A DNA stretch of 8,486 bases from Pseudomonas sp. (GCA_003525045.1 DQGF01000359.1:1683-10168), one strand, 5' to 3'; positions 1-6,826 are shown, numbered from the stretch's first letter. The notes: generated by a model not told the origin, from the sequence alone. Translations and numbers: made by a program.

Positions 1-766
1 GGCGCTGGCCCTGGCCTGCCATGCCGAGCAATCGGCGCAAAGCGCCGCCGAACAGCAGCACTTGCTGCGGGTATTGCCCCGACTGCGGCGCAAGCTCGGC
101 GGGCCACCGATAAAGCGTTCGTCGCCTCGGGAGATGCTGCGCCTGGACCTGCAACTGCCCAGAACCGATCCGGCGTTGTCGGTGGAATATTACGTGCAGG
201 CACACCTGGCACAAGATTCGGCGCCGGTGCATTACGTGGAGAACAGCCTGATCAACTCGCTGTTCGGGCTGCTGTGCTGGCCGGCGATCTTCGCGCCCTT
301 GCCGGGAGCGTTTTTTCACCCGTTCCAGCGTGGGCCGGTGGACCTGCTCAATGAAGATTTCCATGTGCGCCGGGCTGATCTGTTCCAGGCCTGCCTGGCC
401 GAACTCGATGACGGGCGTTACCTGCAGACCATCCGTGAACGTTATGCCGCCAAGTGGGGCGTGCAATCACCGTTCGTGTTCTGGGGCGTGCTCAGCGAGG
501 AATTGCTCGACCAGGCGCTCGCTTGCCTGCCGGCCGAACACCTCAAGCACTGGTTCCATCGTCTGCTGCTGGACATCAAGGCCAATCGCGCCGGCATGCC
601 GGACCTGATCCAGTTCTGGCCGCAAGACAAGACCTACCGCATGATCGAAGTCAAAGGTCCCGGCGATCGTCTGCAGGACAACCAGGTGCGCTGGCTGGAG
701 TTCTGCCATGCGCACCAGATGCCGATTGCCGTCTGTTACGTGCAATGGGCGGAGCAGAGCGCGTGA
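1..766 (+). CDS. FAN1-like structure-specific nuclease, VRR-NUC domain (5' end outside the window)
   Basis: The reading frame is open from base 2 to the TGA at 764-766, so only the C-terminal 254 residues are visible. The known P. aeruginosa FAN1 is roughly twice this long. The fragment holds the features of a VRR-NUC (PD-(D/E)XK) nuclease: an early helix with Y-V-E-N (Glu codon 239-241), then G-M-P-D-L (Asp codon 602-604), then E-V-K-G-P (Glu 647-649, Lys 653-655), followed by D-R-L-x3-Q-x2-W. These match the metal-binding E, D, E and K of FAN1. FAN1 proteins cut 5' flaps and unhook DNA interstrand crosslinks. All catalytic residues are intact. The stop overlaps the GTG start of the helicase gene by 4 bases, which implies translational coupling and a shared role in DNA repair. 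The family call is firm; the substrate is inferred from FAN1 homologues. Confidence 0.9.
   Translation, partial: ALALACHAEQSAQSAAEQQHLLRVLPRLRRKLGGPPIKRSSPREMLRLDLQLPRTDPALSVEYYVQAHLAQDSAPVHYVENSLINSLFGLLCWPAIFAPLPGAFFHPFQRGPVDLLNEDFHVRRADLFQACLAELDDGRYLQTIRERYAAKWGVQSPFVFWGVLSEELLDQALACLPAEHLKHWFHRLLLDIKANRAGMPDLIQFWPQDKTYRMIEVKGPGDRLQDNQVRWLEFCHAHQMPIAVCYVQWAEQSA
763..766 (+). promoter_or_regulatory. 4-base stop/start overlap (translational coupling)
   Basis: The TGA of the FAN1-like gene (764-766) and the GTG of the helicase (763-765) share GTGA. The overlap argues for one transcript and coupled translation of the two proteins. Confidence 0.8.
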
Positions 767-3042
767 GCTACAGCATCGCGGTGCGCGCGTTGTGCGAGTT
801 TACTGCCAAGGTCGGCGACCTTGACCTGCGCTTCACTCCGTCGCCCACTGCGCTGGAAGGCATCGTCGGGCATCGCACCGTGGCGTCCCGGCGCAGCGAG
901 GGCTACCAGAGTGAAGTTGCGCTCAAAGGCCTGTATCAAACGTTGAAGGTCAAGGGCAGGGCAGACGGCTATGACCCGGCGCAAAATTGCCTGGAAGAAG
1001 TCAAAACCTATCGCGGCGACCTGAGTAAACAGCCCGCCAACCACCGTCAGTTGCACTGGGCACAAGCGAAGATCTACGGCTGGCTGATGTGCCAGACGTT
1101 GGAACTGGCGCAGATCAATCTTGCGCTGGTGTATTTCGACATCGTCAGCGAAAAGGAAACCTGCCTGGTGGAGGCTTTCAGCGCGCACGAGCTGGGGCTG
1201 TTTTTCGAACACCATTGCCGCCTGTTCCTGCAGTGGGCCGAGCAGGAAATGGTCCATCGCGAAGGACGCAATAAGGCGGCGCAGCAACTGACGTTTCCCC
1301 ACGCCGACTTTCGTCCGGGGCAGCGTCATCTGGCGGAATCGGTATTCAAGGCAGTCAGTACCGGTCGCTGCCTGATGGCCCAGGCGCCCACGGGTATCGG
1401 CAAGACCGTAGGCACGCTGTTTCCGTTGCTCAAGGCCTTGGCGCCGCAGCAACTGGACAAGGTGTTCTTCCTTACCGCGAAAACCCCGGGGCGCAAACTG
1501 GCGCTGGACGCCGCGCAAGTCATACTCCAGAGCGCCGAAGCGCCACCCCTGCGAGTTCTGGAAATGATTGCCCGGGACAAGGCCTGCGAGCATCCGGACA
1601 AAGCCTGTCACGGCGAATCCTGCCCGTTGGCCCAGGGTTTCTATGATCGTTTGCCGGCTGCGCGCCAGGCAGCCAGCCAGCTGACCCTGCTGAACCAGAG
1701 CGCATTGCGCGAGGTGGCCCTCAAACATGACGTCTGCCCGTACTACTTGAGCCAGGAAATGGCCCGCTGGGCGGACGTGGTGGTAGCCGACTACAACTAC
1801 TATTTCGATTTCAGTGCGCTGCTGTTCGGGCTGGCCCAGGCCAACAACTGGAAAGTCGCGGTGCTGGTGGACGAAGCACACAACCTGGTGGAGCGGGGGC
1901 GGCAGATGTACAGCGCCAGCCTCGACCAATCGACCCTCAACGCTGTGCGCAGAGCCGCCCCTGAAGCACTGAAGAAATCCTTGCAGCGGGTCAATCGGCA
2001 GTGGAATGCCCTGCATGACCTGCAGCTCGGCGCCTATCAGGCTTACGACAAGGCTCCGGAAAAACTGCTTCAGGCGCTGTTGTCGTGCAGCGCGAGTATC
2101 GGCGACTACCTGAACGATCATCCTCAAGGCCTGGACAGCGCCTTGCAGAGCTTTTATTTCGACATGCTGCAATTTTGCCGGGTCGCCGAACTGTTCGATG
2201 AACAGTTCCTGTTCGACATCAGCAAGCGCGACCTCGAGCGCAAAAAAACCCTTTCGCAGCTGTGCCTGCGCAATGTGGTGCCCGCCGGTTTCATCCGTCC
2301 GCGCCTGACGGCTGCGCGCAGCACCGTGTTGTTTTCCGCGACCCTGAGCCCGCGCCATTACTACGCTGATCTGTTGGGGACACCGGCGAACACAGTGTGG
2401 ATCGACGTGGAATCACCCTTTCATGCCGATCAACTGCAAGTGCACATCGTCAGTCAGATCTCCACGCGGTTCGTTCATCGCCAATCGTCCCTGGCGCCGA
2501 TCGTCGAGCTGATCGCCAGGCAGTTCAGCCAGCGCCCCGGCAATTACCTGGCGTTTTTCAGCAGCTTCGATTATTTGCAGCAAGTGGCGCAGTTGCTGGC
2601 CGAAAGACATCCACACATCACCCTGTGGGCGCAATCCCGAGGCATGGCGGAAGGGCAGCGCCAGGATTTTCTCGATCAGTTCACCGCCGACAGTCAGGGC
2701 ATCGGTTTCGCGGTACTGGGTGGCGCGTTTGGCGAAGGCATCGACTTGCCCGGGGCGCGCCTGATCGGTGCGTTCATTGCTACCCTCGGGCTGGCGCAAC
2801 TCAACCCGGTCAACGAGCAACTGAAGCATCGCATGGCGGCGATTTTCGGCGCCGGTTATGACTACACGTACCTGTTCCCCGGAGTGCAGAAAGTGGTGCA
2901 GGCGGCGGGACGGGTGATTCGCACCCAGCAGGATCAAGGGGTCATCATGCTGATCGATGACCGGTTTGGCGACAGCAAAGTCAGGCAACTGCTGCCGCGT
3001 TGGTGGACGGTTGCGCCAACGATTCTTCACTCTGTCGAGTAG
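763..3042 (+). CDS. XPD/DinG-type Fe-S ATP-dependent DNA helicase with N-terminal PD-(D/E)XK nuclease-like domain
   Basis: A 759-aa superfamily 2 helicase. The GTG start at 763 is chosen because it overlaps the upstream stop (GTGA) and has GGAG at 751-754 ahead of it; the frame is open further upstream only inside the nuclease gene. Visible motifs: Walker A APTGIGKT (208-215), DEAH (370-373), SAT (525-527), GEGID (657-661) and QAAGRVIR (713-720). Cys275, Cys282, Cys287 and Cys325 lie between Walker A and DEAH, where XPD and DinG hold a 4Fe-4S cluster. The N terminus adds GRADG (Asp68), E-V-K (79-81) and Q-x3-Y (101-105), the motif II, III and QxxxY pattern of RecB/Cas4-type nucleases. XPD-family helicases move 5'-3' on single-stranded DNA. 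With the upstream FAN1-like gene this suggests an operon for branched or crosslinked DNA. The helicase call is firm; nuclease activity is inferred from motifs. Confidence 0.9.
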   Translation: MSYSIAVRALCEFTAKVGDLDLRFTPSPTALEGIVGHRTVASRRSEGYQSEVALKGLYQTLKVKGRADGYDPAQNCLEEVKTYRGDLSKQPANHRQLHWAQAKIYGWLMCQTLELAQINLALVYFDIVSEKETCLVEAFSAHELGLFFEHHCRLFLQWAEQEMVHREGRNKAAQQLTFPHADFRPGQRHLAESVFKAVSTGRCLMAQAPTGIGKTVGTLFPLLKALAPQQLDKVFFLTAKTPGRKLALDAAQVILQSAEAPPLRVLEMIARDKACEHPDKACHGESCPLAQGFYDRLPAARQAASQLTLLNQSALREVALKHDVCPYYLSQEMARWADVVVADYNYYFDFSALLFGLAQANNWKVAVLVDEAHNLVERGRQMYSASLDQSTLNAVRRAAPEALKKSLQRVNRQWNALHDLQLGAYQAYDKAPEKLLQALLSCSASIGDYLNDHPQGLDSALQSFYFDMLQFCRVAELFDEQFLFDISKRDLERKKTLSQLCLRNVVPAGFIRPRLTAARSTVLFSATLSPRHYYADLLGTPANTVWIDVESPFHADQLQVHIVSQISTRFVHRQSSLAPIVELIARQFSQRPGNYLAFFSSFDYLQQVAQLLAERHPHITLWAQSRGMAEGQRQDFLDQFTADSQGIGFAVLGGAFGEGIDLPGARLIGAFIATLGLAQLNPVNEQLKHRMAAIFGAGYDYTYLFPGVQKVVQAAGRVIRTQQDQGVIMLIDDRFGDSKVRQLLPRWWTVAPTILHSVE

Positions 3043-3387
3043 GATTTTTCACATTAAAAACTGCATGCGTTATGCGCAAGCGATCATCCTTGCCCTCGAG
3101 ACGGCTGCAAAGGCGATCAGCGGGTCGAAAATGAACCTGTACGAGCGCGTTGAACGAGCGGGCCTTGATCGCTCAGAGCACCTACTCAAAGGCTGCCGAC
3201 GGTTCCGTCGCCACTACGACAACCAAGATAAATTTTGCGTACAGCGTGTACTCCAGCATTATTGATAATCATGTCTTCGCGATTCGACGTAAATCGGCGA
3301 CACATGGCGACGAGCGCTGGTTTTGCGCCTTTCCAAACTGGCGCTTTGTCGCATACTCCAAAAAAACATTCATGACGTGAGGAATCA
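3043..3387. other. Non-coding region between helicase and sensor-kinase genes
   Basis: I see no convincing gene in these 345 bases. Two short plus-strand frames cross it (about 44 residues from ATG 3131, and 76 residues from TTG 3150), but neither has a ribosome binding site or a recognisable protein. The composition is more AT-rich than the flanking genes, as expected for a promoter region. Contents: a short inverted repeat CGACGG-TT-CCGTCG at 3197-3210, a weak sigma70-like candidate (TTGCGT 3235-3240, 19-bp gap, TATTGA 3260-3265) and a long imperfect stem-loop at 3304-3354. No clear helicase terminator is visible; only a T-run (3045-3049) without a good stem follows the stop. Confidence 0.6.
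3304..3354 (+). promoter_or_regulatory. Long imperfect stem-loop in the leader of the sensor-kinase gene
   Basis: AGCGCTGGTTT (3313-3323) pairs with AAACTGGCGCT (3335-3345) over 11 positions, two of them G-U in RNA, around an 11-base loop. The stem continues after a small internal loop with CGAC (3308-3311) against GTCG (3348-3351), and then ATG (3304-3306) against CAT (3352-3354) past a bulged G. No U-tract follows, so it does not look like an intrinsic terminator. It ends 24 bases before the GAGGA ribosome binding site (3379-3383) of the kinase, so it would lie in that gene's 5' untranslated RNA if transcription starts upstream. Function is unknown. Confidence 0.5.
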
Positions 3388-5310
3388 ATGAGCGAAGATC
3401 GAAGCAAAGCCACCGCCATCGATGACAGTCGTTTTCGCCTGTTGATCGATGCTGTGATTGACTATGCGATCTACATGATTGATCCCGATGGCATCATCAC
3501 CAGCTGGAACGCAGGCGCCAGGCGTTTCAAGGGGTATGAGGAGGCCGAGATTCTCGGTCAGCACTTTTCGCGTTTCTACACCGATGAGGATCGCCGTAAC
3601 GGTATGCCCCAGCGCGCGCTGGACACAGCGGTCCGGGAAGGGCGTTTCGAAGGCGAAGGCTGGCGGGTGCGCAAGGACGGCACGCATTTCTGGTGCCACG
3701 TGGTCATCGATCCGATTATCGACCCGTCGGGCAAGTTGCTGGGATTTGCCAAGATCACCCGGGACCTGACCGACCGCAAGATGGCCGAAGAAACCCTCAA
3801 GCAAAGCGAGCAGCAATTCCGGCTACTGGTGCAAAGCGTCACGGATTACGCCATCTACATGCTCGCCCCGGACGGCCGCCTGACCAACTGGAATCTCGGG
3901 GCCCAGCGCATCAAGGGCTACTTGCCCGCAGAAGTCATCGGGCAACACTTTTCGATGTTCTATACCCCGGAGGACCGTGAGGCCGGCGAACCGCAACGGA
4001 CCCTGGCCATCGCCACCCGTGAGGGGCGATTCGAAAATAAAGGCTGGCGCGTGCGCAAGGACGGTACGCGGTTTTTGGCGCATGTCGTGGTCGATCCGAT
4101 TTGGGGTGAGACCGGCACGTTACTCGGATTCGCCAAGATCACCCGTGATATCACCGAAGTCACCCAGGCTCAGCAGACCCTTGAGCAAACCCGCGAGGCC
4201 TTGTTCCAGGCGCAGAAGATGCAAGCCATCGGCCAGCTCACCGGGGGGATTGCCCACGACTTCAACAACTTGCTGACGGTGATCCTCGGCAATCTGGAAA
4301 TAGTCCGCAAGCGCGTCGGGGACGACCCGCGCATTACCCGGTTGGTGGATAACGCCACGCAGGGGGCCATGCGTGGCGTATCGCTGACCCAGCGCATGCT
4401 GGCGTTCGCCAGGCGTCAGGAACTCAAGGCTGAACCTGTCGAAGTACCGGCGCTGATACAAGGAATTTCCGGTTTGTTGCGCAGCTCCCTCGGACCTTCC
4501 GTGGTCCTCGAAACCCACTTTTCAGCCGAGCTCGAACCGGTCCTGGCCGACGTCAATCAGCTTGAACTGGCGGTACTCAACCTGGCGACCAACGCCCGGG
4601 ATGCAATGCCCCATGGCGGGAAAATGGTGATCAGTGCCAGAACGGAAGAGGTTCGCGACCAGCTCCAGTTCACCCCGATGAAAGGCCGCTATGTCTGCCT
4701 GAGTGTCAGTGATACGGGGGAGGGCATGGACGAGACCACGCTGGCCTCGGCGATGGACCCGTTCTTCACCACCAAGGGGGTTGGCAAAGGCACGGGCTTG
4801 GGACTGTCGATGGTGCATGGCTTTATCGAACAACTGGGCGGGCGATTCATTCTCAAGAGCCAGAAGGACAACGGCACCACCGCCGAACTGTGGATACCCG
4901 TCGCCACGAACGGTTCGGTTGCCAAGCCCGTTACCGACGAAGTCATCGCACCGCCGGTGCCTCGCCTGTGTGTGCTGGTGGTGGACGACGACAGCCTGGT
5001 ATTGACCAGTACCTGCCTGTTGCTCGAAGACTTGGGGCATCGGGTGGTCAGTGCGGTGTCCGGGTCTCTGGCGCTGAAAGCGATCGACGCTGAGCCAGCC
5101 ATCGACCTGGTCATTACCGACATGGCCATGCCCCAGATGAATGGCGCACAACTGGCGCAGGCCATCCGCATCCAGAAACCGGACCTGCCGATCATTCTCG
5201 CTACCGGCTACGCCGAGCGGCTGGAAGGTTTTGCGATGCAACTGCCGCGCCTGTCAAAACCCTTTACCCAACTCAATCTGGTGGAAATCATCGCCTCGAC
5301 CATGAAGTGA
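3388..5310 (+). CDS. Soluble hybrid sensor histidine kinase, PAS-PAS-HisKA-HATPase-REC
   Basis: A 640-aa protein. The ATG at 3388 has GAGGA (3379-3383) four bases upstream. Domains in order: PAS1 (about 16-126), PAS2 (about 144-254), a short helical linker, HisKA with phospho-acceptor His290 in GIAHDFNN, HATPase_c with N box (Asn402 in ATNARDAMP), G1 DTGEG (442-446), F box DPFFTTK (457-463) and G2 GTGLGLS (468-474), and a receiver with acidic pair Asp533/Asp534, phospho-acceptor Asp578, Thr606 and Lys624. All catalytic positions are present, so both kinase and receiver should work. No membrane segment or signal peptide is visible, which suggests a cytoplasmic sensor. The HisKA and receiver sequences resemble CckA-type hybrid kinases. 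No separate response regulator or phosphotransfer gene adjoins it, so the output partner is unknown. The PAS ligand cannot be read from sequence. Confidence 0.93.
   Translation: MSEDRSKATAIDDSRFRLLIDAVIDYAIYMIDPDGIITSWNAGARRFKGYEEAEILGQHFSRFYTDEDRRNGMPQRALDTAVREGRFEGEGWRVRKDGTHFWCHVVIDPIIDPSGKLLGFAKITRDLTDRKMAEETLKQSEQQFRLLVQSVTDYAIYMLAPDGRLTNWNLGAQRIKGYLPAEVIGQHFSMFYTPEDREAGEPQRTLAIATREGRFENKGWRVRKDGTRFLAHVVVDPIWGETGTLLGFAKITRDITEVTQAQQTLEQTREALFQAQKMQAIGQLTGGIAHDFNNLLTVILGNLEIVRKRVGDDPRITRLVDNATQGAMRGVSLTQRMLAFARRQELKAEPVEVPALIQGISGLLRSSLGPSVVLETHFSAELEPVLADVNQLELAVLNLATNARDAMPHGGKMVISARTEEVRDQLQFTPMKGRYVCLSVSDTGEGMDETTLASAMDPFFTTKGVGKGTGLGLSMVHGFIEQLGGRFILKSQKDNGTTAELWIPVATNGSVAKPVTDEVIAPPVPRLCVLVVDDDSLVLTSTCLLLEDLGHRVVSAVSGSLALKAIDAEPAIDLVITDMAMPQMNGAQLAQAIRIQKPDLPIILATGYAERLEGFAMQLPRLSKPFTQLNLVEIIASTMK
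3433..4152 (+). repeat. Tandem duplicated PAS domains within the sensor kinase
   Basis: Residues 16-126 and 144-254 of the kinase align without a gap at a fixed offset of 128 residues. By hand count 75 of 111 positions are identical (about 68%). Shared blocks include DYAIYM, IGQHFS/LGQHFS, GWRVRKDGT and LLGFAKITRD. The fixed spacing points to an internal duplication of a unit made of a PAS domain plus linker. Confidence 0.85.
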
Positions 5311-5325
5311 CCACCGCGCCCTATG

Positions 5326-5565
5326 TCAGGTCGCAGAGTGCACGTTCTTGCTGAAACCGCGCAGGTTCATGGCGCACAGGCAAAACTGCAACACGATCAG
5401 GGCATAGGCCTGGGTGTGGTAGCCCCATATCACCCATAAAACATTGCTGAAGATAAAACAGATGAAGCCCGAGACCCGGCGCCTGGGGCTTTGCGAACCG
5501 ATCAGCCACGCTGCCAGCACCGTGATCAGCATCGCTGGCCATTGCACCCAATCGAGATAGTCCAT
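5326..5565 (-). CDS. Small three-helix inner-membrane protein (79 aa), function unknown
   Basis: The minus-strand ATG at 5565-5563 has AAGGGG six bases upstream, a good ribosome binding site. The 79-aa product has three hydrophobic segments (about 9-23, 34-49 and 53-68). An arginine-rich loop RRR (28-30) lies between the first two, and a basic end RGFSK follows the third, predicting N terminus outside and C terminus inside. Aromatic and polar residues sit inside the helices (Asn41, Trp44, Trp47, Asn67). A compact three-helix membrane protein loosely recalls half-transporters of the SemiSWEET/PnuC type, but that is a guess. I recall similar small proteins in other pseudomonads without a known role. 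It converges with the sensor-kinase gene, whose stop is only 15 bases away, and diverges from the next membrane-protein gene. Confidence 0.75.
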   Translation of the reverse strand: MDYLDWVQWPAMLITVLAAWLIGSQSPRRRVSGFICFIFSNVLWVIWGYHTQAYALIVLQFCLCAMNLRGFSKNVHSAT

Positions 5566-5577
5566 TGCTGACCCCTT

Positions 5578-6186
5578 GTGTCGTCAATCCAGCTGAACTT
5601 GTCGGTAGAGGTTTCTTCTAAAGGTCTTTACATCCCTCGCGTGACTCCTGTGCCAAGAATATTGACCGAAGCCCCGGCCGAAGAAACCCTCACCGACCAT
5701 AACGCCAAAATGTTCGGTTCGCCCAAGGAACGCCTGGATTTCTATCGCAGGGAAATTCAGTACGAAACCAGCATTCTAGCCAATCGCACCGACGCTTACC
5801 TGGCAGCGCAATCGTTTTTGCTGATCGCCTTTGCTTCCTGCATGTCCAACCTCAATCCGGAATGGGGCAAACTCTTCACCCTGGCGGTGCCTCCGTTCCT
5901 GGCGCTGTTGGGGCTGCTCAGTTCGCTCAACGCCTGGCCGGGTATCCGCGCGGCCTACGACATCATTGATCATTGGCATTTCAAGCAGAGTGAGTTGTTG
6001 CGCAGCGAGCCCTTGATGGGCCTCGCCTACGATGAGTCACCGTTGTTCAGTGAGATGGAATCGACCCATAAGGGCTATCGCAAATCCTTGTTGTTCTCGG
6101 TGCGTACGCCGTGGATTTTCGCCACCTTTTGGGTACTGCTGGGCACCTATGCGGTTTATATCCAGGTGACCAATCCCGGTGCGTGA
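5578..6186 (+). CDS. Uncharacterised three-helix membrane protein (up to 202 aa; start uncertain)
   Basis: From GTG 5578 the frame gives 202 residues. Three hydrophobic segments are visible at about 74-91, 99-118 and 177-196. Ahead of the first is a charged amphipathic stretch (about 49-72, ERLDFYRREIQYETSILANR), and a long soluble loop (about 119-176) separates helices 2 and 3. This helix, two-TM hairpin, cytosolic region layout loosely resembles SLATT or RipA-like membrane proteins, but I cannot assign a family. The start is doubtful: none of GTG 5578, GTG 5641, TTG 5662 or ATG 5710 has a good ribosome binding site, and residues 1-44 are low in recognisable structure. ATG 5710 would give 158 aa and keep all three helices. 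The gene diverges from the 79-aa membrane protein and is followed by a REPIN-like repeat. Confidence 0.7.
   Translation: MSSIQLNLSVEVSSKGLYIPRVTPVPRILTEAPAEETLTDHNAKMFGSPKERLDFYRREIQYETSILANRTDAYLAAQSFLLIAFASCMSNLNPEWGKLFTLAVPPFLALLGLLSSLNAWPGIRAAYDIIDHWHFKQSELLRSEPLMGLAYDESPLFSEMESTHKGYRKSLLFSVRTPWIFATFWVLLGTYAVYIQVTNPGA
5627..5656 (-). promoter_or_regulatory. Candidate sigma70 promoter for the 79-aa membrane-protein gene
   Basis: Reading the minus strand, TTGGCA (complement of 5656-5651; five of six matches to TTGACA) is followed after 18 bases by TGTAAA (5632-5627; four of six matches to TATAAT). It lies about 60 bases upstream of the ATG at 5565. It falls inside the first part of the opposing 202-aa frame, which favours a later start for that gene. 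Prediction by eye only. Confidence 0.35.
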
Positions 6187-6200
6187 GTCAGTGACGAACC

Positions 6201-6313
6201 TGTGGCGAGGGAGCTTGCTCCCGCTTGAGTGCGTAGCACTCACAAAAATCGGCAATTGTTGACATATTTTTGGGGCCGCTACACAGCCCAGCGGGAGCAC
6301 CTCCTTCGCCACA
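6201..6313. repeat. REPIN-like inverted pair of REP elements (GGGAGC-TT-GCTCCC type)
   Basis: The left arm (6201-6224) begins TGTGGCGAGGGAGC and contains a perfect hairpin, GGGAGC-TT-GCTCCC (6209-6222). The right arm (6291-6313) is its inverse, ending TTCGCCACA, with one mismatch plus a short substitution/deletion in the core. Between them lie a 7-bp hairpin TGAGTGC-GTA-GCACTCA (6226-6242) and a GGGC...GCCC stem (6273-6276 with 6286-6289). This matches the familiar P. fluorescens-group REP doublets mobilised in trans by RAYT transposases. No RAYT gene is in the window. It sits between the convergent ends of the 202-aa membrane-protein and hemerythrin genes, a usual site. Confidence 0.8.
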
Positions 6314-6349
6314 AAGGTAGATATGCCGCAACGTCGCACTATTCCTGCA

Positions 6350-6826
6350 TCAAGCCGCCATGTTGCCTGCGCTCATTTCTTTCTTGTACTGGGCCTTCAA
6401 GGTTTCCATTTGCGCCCCCAGTTCTTCAAGGGTGGCCTTACCCAGCAGCTTTTTCGCCTGAGGAAACATTTCCGTCTCCTCCTCTTCGATATGGTGCTCC
6501 AGCAGTTCCTTGACCACTTTCACGCGACCGGCGAATTCCGGGGTAGACGGGTCGGTGACTTTCAAATCAGGCAGTACCAGCGAATCGACGGTGCGATGTT
6601 CTTCCTTGGCTTCGTAATACATCACGTCCTGTTCCTTGCCCCCGGCTTTCTTGTACGCCGGGTACAACACTTCTTCTTCAAGACGGGTATGAATGGTGAT
6701 CTCCATTTCCAGCTTGGCCAGCAGTTCGGTACGTTTTTTAACACCACGCTCGGTGGATTCGCTTAATTGGGTCAGGATGCCTTTTACGCGTTCATGGTCG
6801 GCTTTCAACAGGTCTATGGCGTTCAT
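6350..6826 (-). CDS. Hemerythrin HHE cation-binding domain protein
   Basis: A 158-aa all-helical protein. The ATG at 6826 is preferred over a TTG five codons upstream; a weak GAGAG lies about 8 bases ahead of it. Metal-ligand pattern: His11 (ADHERVK), His46-x3-Glu50 (IHTRLEEE), His77 (EEHRTV) and His111/His112 followed by Glu115/Glu116 (LEHHIEEEETEMFP). This is the H...HxxxE...H...HxxxE arrangement of hemerythrin-like proteins, which hold a di-iron centre in a four-helix bundle and act in oxygen, nitric-oxide or iron handling. The protein is cytoplasmic, with no signal peptide, and rich in Glu and Lys. The C terminus is short and probably disordered. It is transcribed away from the dehydrogenase gene and shares its upstream region. 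The family is firm; the physiological role is unknown. Confidence 0.92.
   Translation of the reverse strand: MNAIDLLKADHERVKGILTQLSESTERGVKKRTELLAKLEMEITIHTRLEEEVLYPAYKKAGGKEQDVMYYEAKEEHRTVDSLVLPDLKVTDPSTPEFAGRVKVVKELLEHHIEEEETEMFPQAKKLLGKATLEELGAQMETLKAQYKKEMSAGNMAA

Noticed and set aside
736..2358. A 540-residue open frame on the minus strand, antisense to the helicase
   Set aside because: It is the mirror of a GC-rich, strongly codon-biased gene. The plus-strand protein has every helicase motif, while the antisense product is low-complexity and resembles nothing known.
3197..3210. CGACGG-TT-CCGTCG inverted repeat as an operator
   Set aside because: Only a 6-bp arm with a 2-base centre in a GC-rich genome; chance occurrence is likely without conservation data.
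3131..3380. Two short plus-strand frames in the gap before the kinase
   Set aside because: No Shine-Dalgarno, no recognisable domains, unusual composition; one overlaps the leader stem-loop and the kinase ribosome binding site.
4522..5241. A 239-residue minus-strand frame inside the kinase gene
   Set aside because: The plus strand encodes intact HATPase and receiver motifs; the antisense frame is a codon-bias shadow without a ribosome binding site.
5321..5587. An 88-residue minus-strand frame overlapping the 79-aa membrane protein
   Set aside because: It is a different reading frame of the same stretch, lacks membrane segments and has no ribosome binding site, whereas the 79-aa frame has AAGGGG and clear helices.
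6323..6766. A 147-residue plus-strand frame opposite the hemerythrin gene
   Set aside because: The minus strand carries the full HHE ligand set; the plus-strand product is an antisense artefact.
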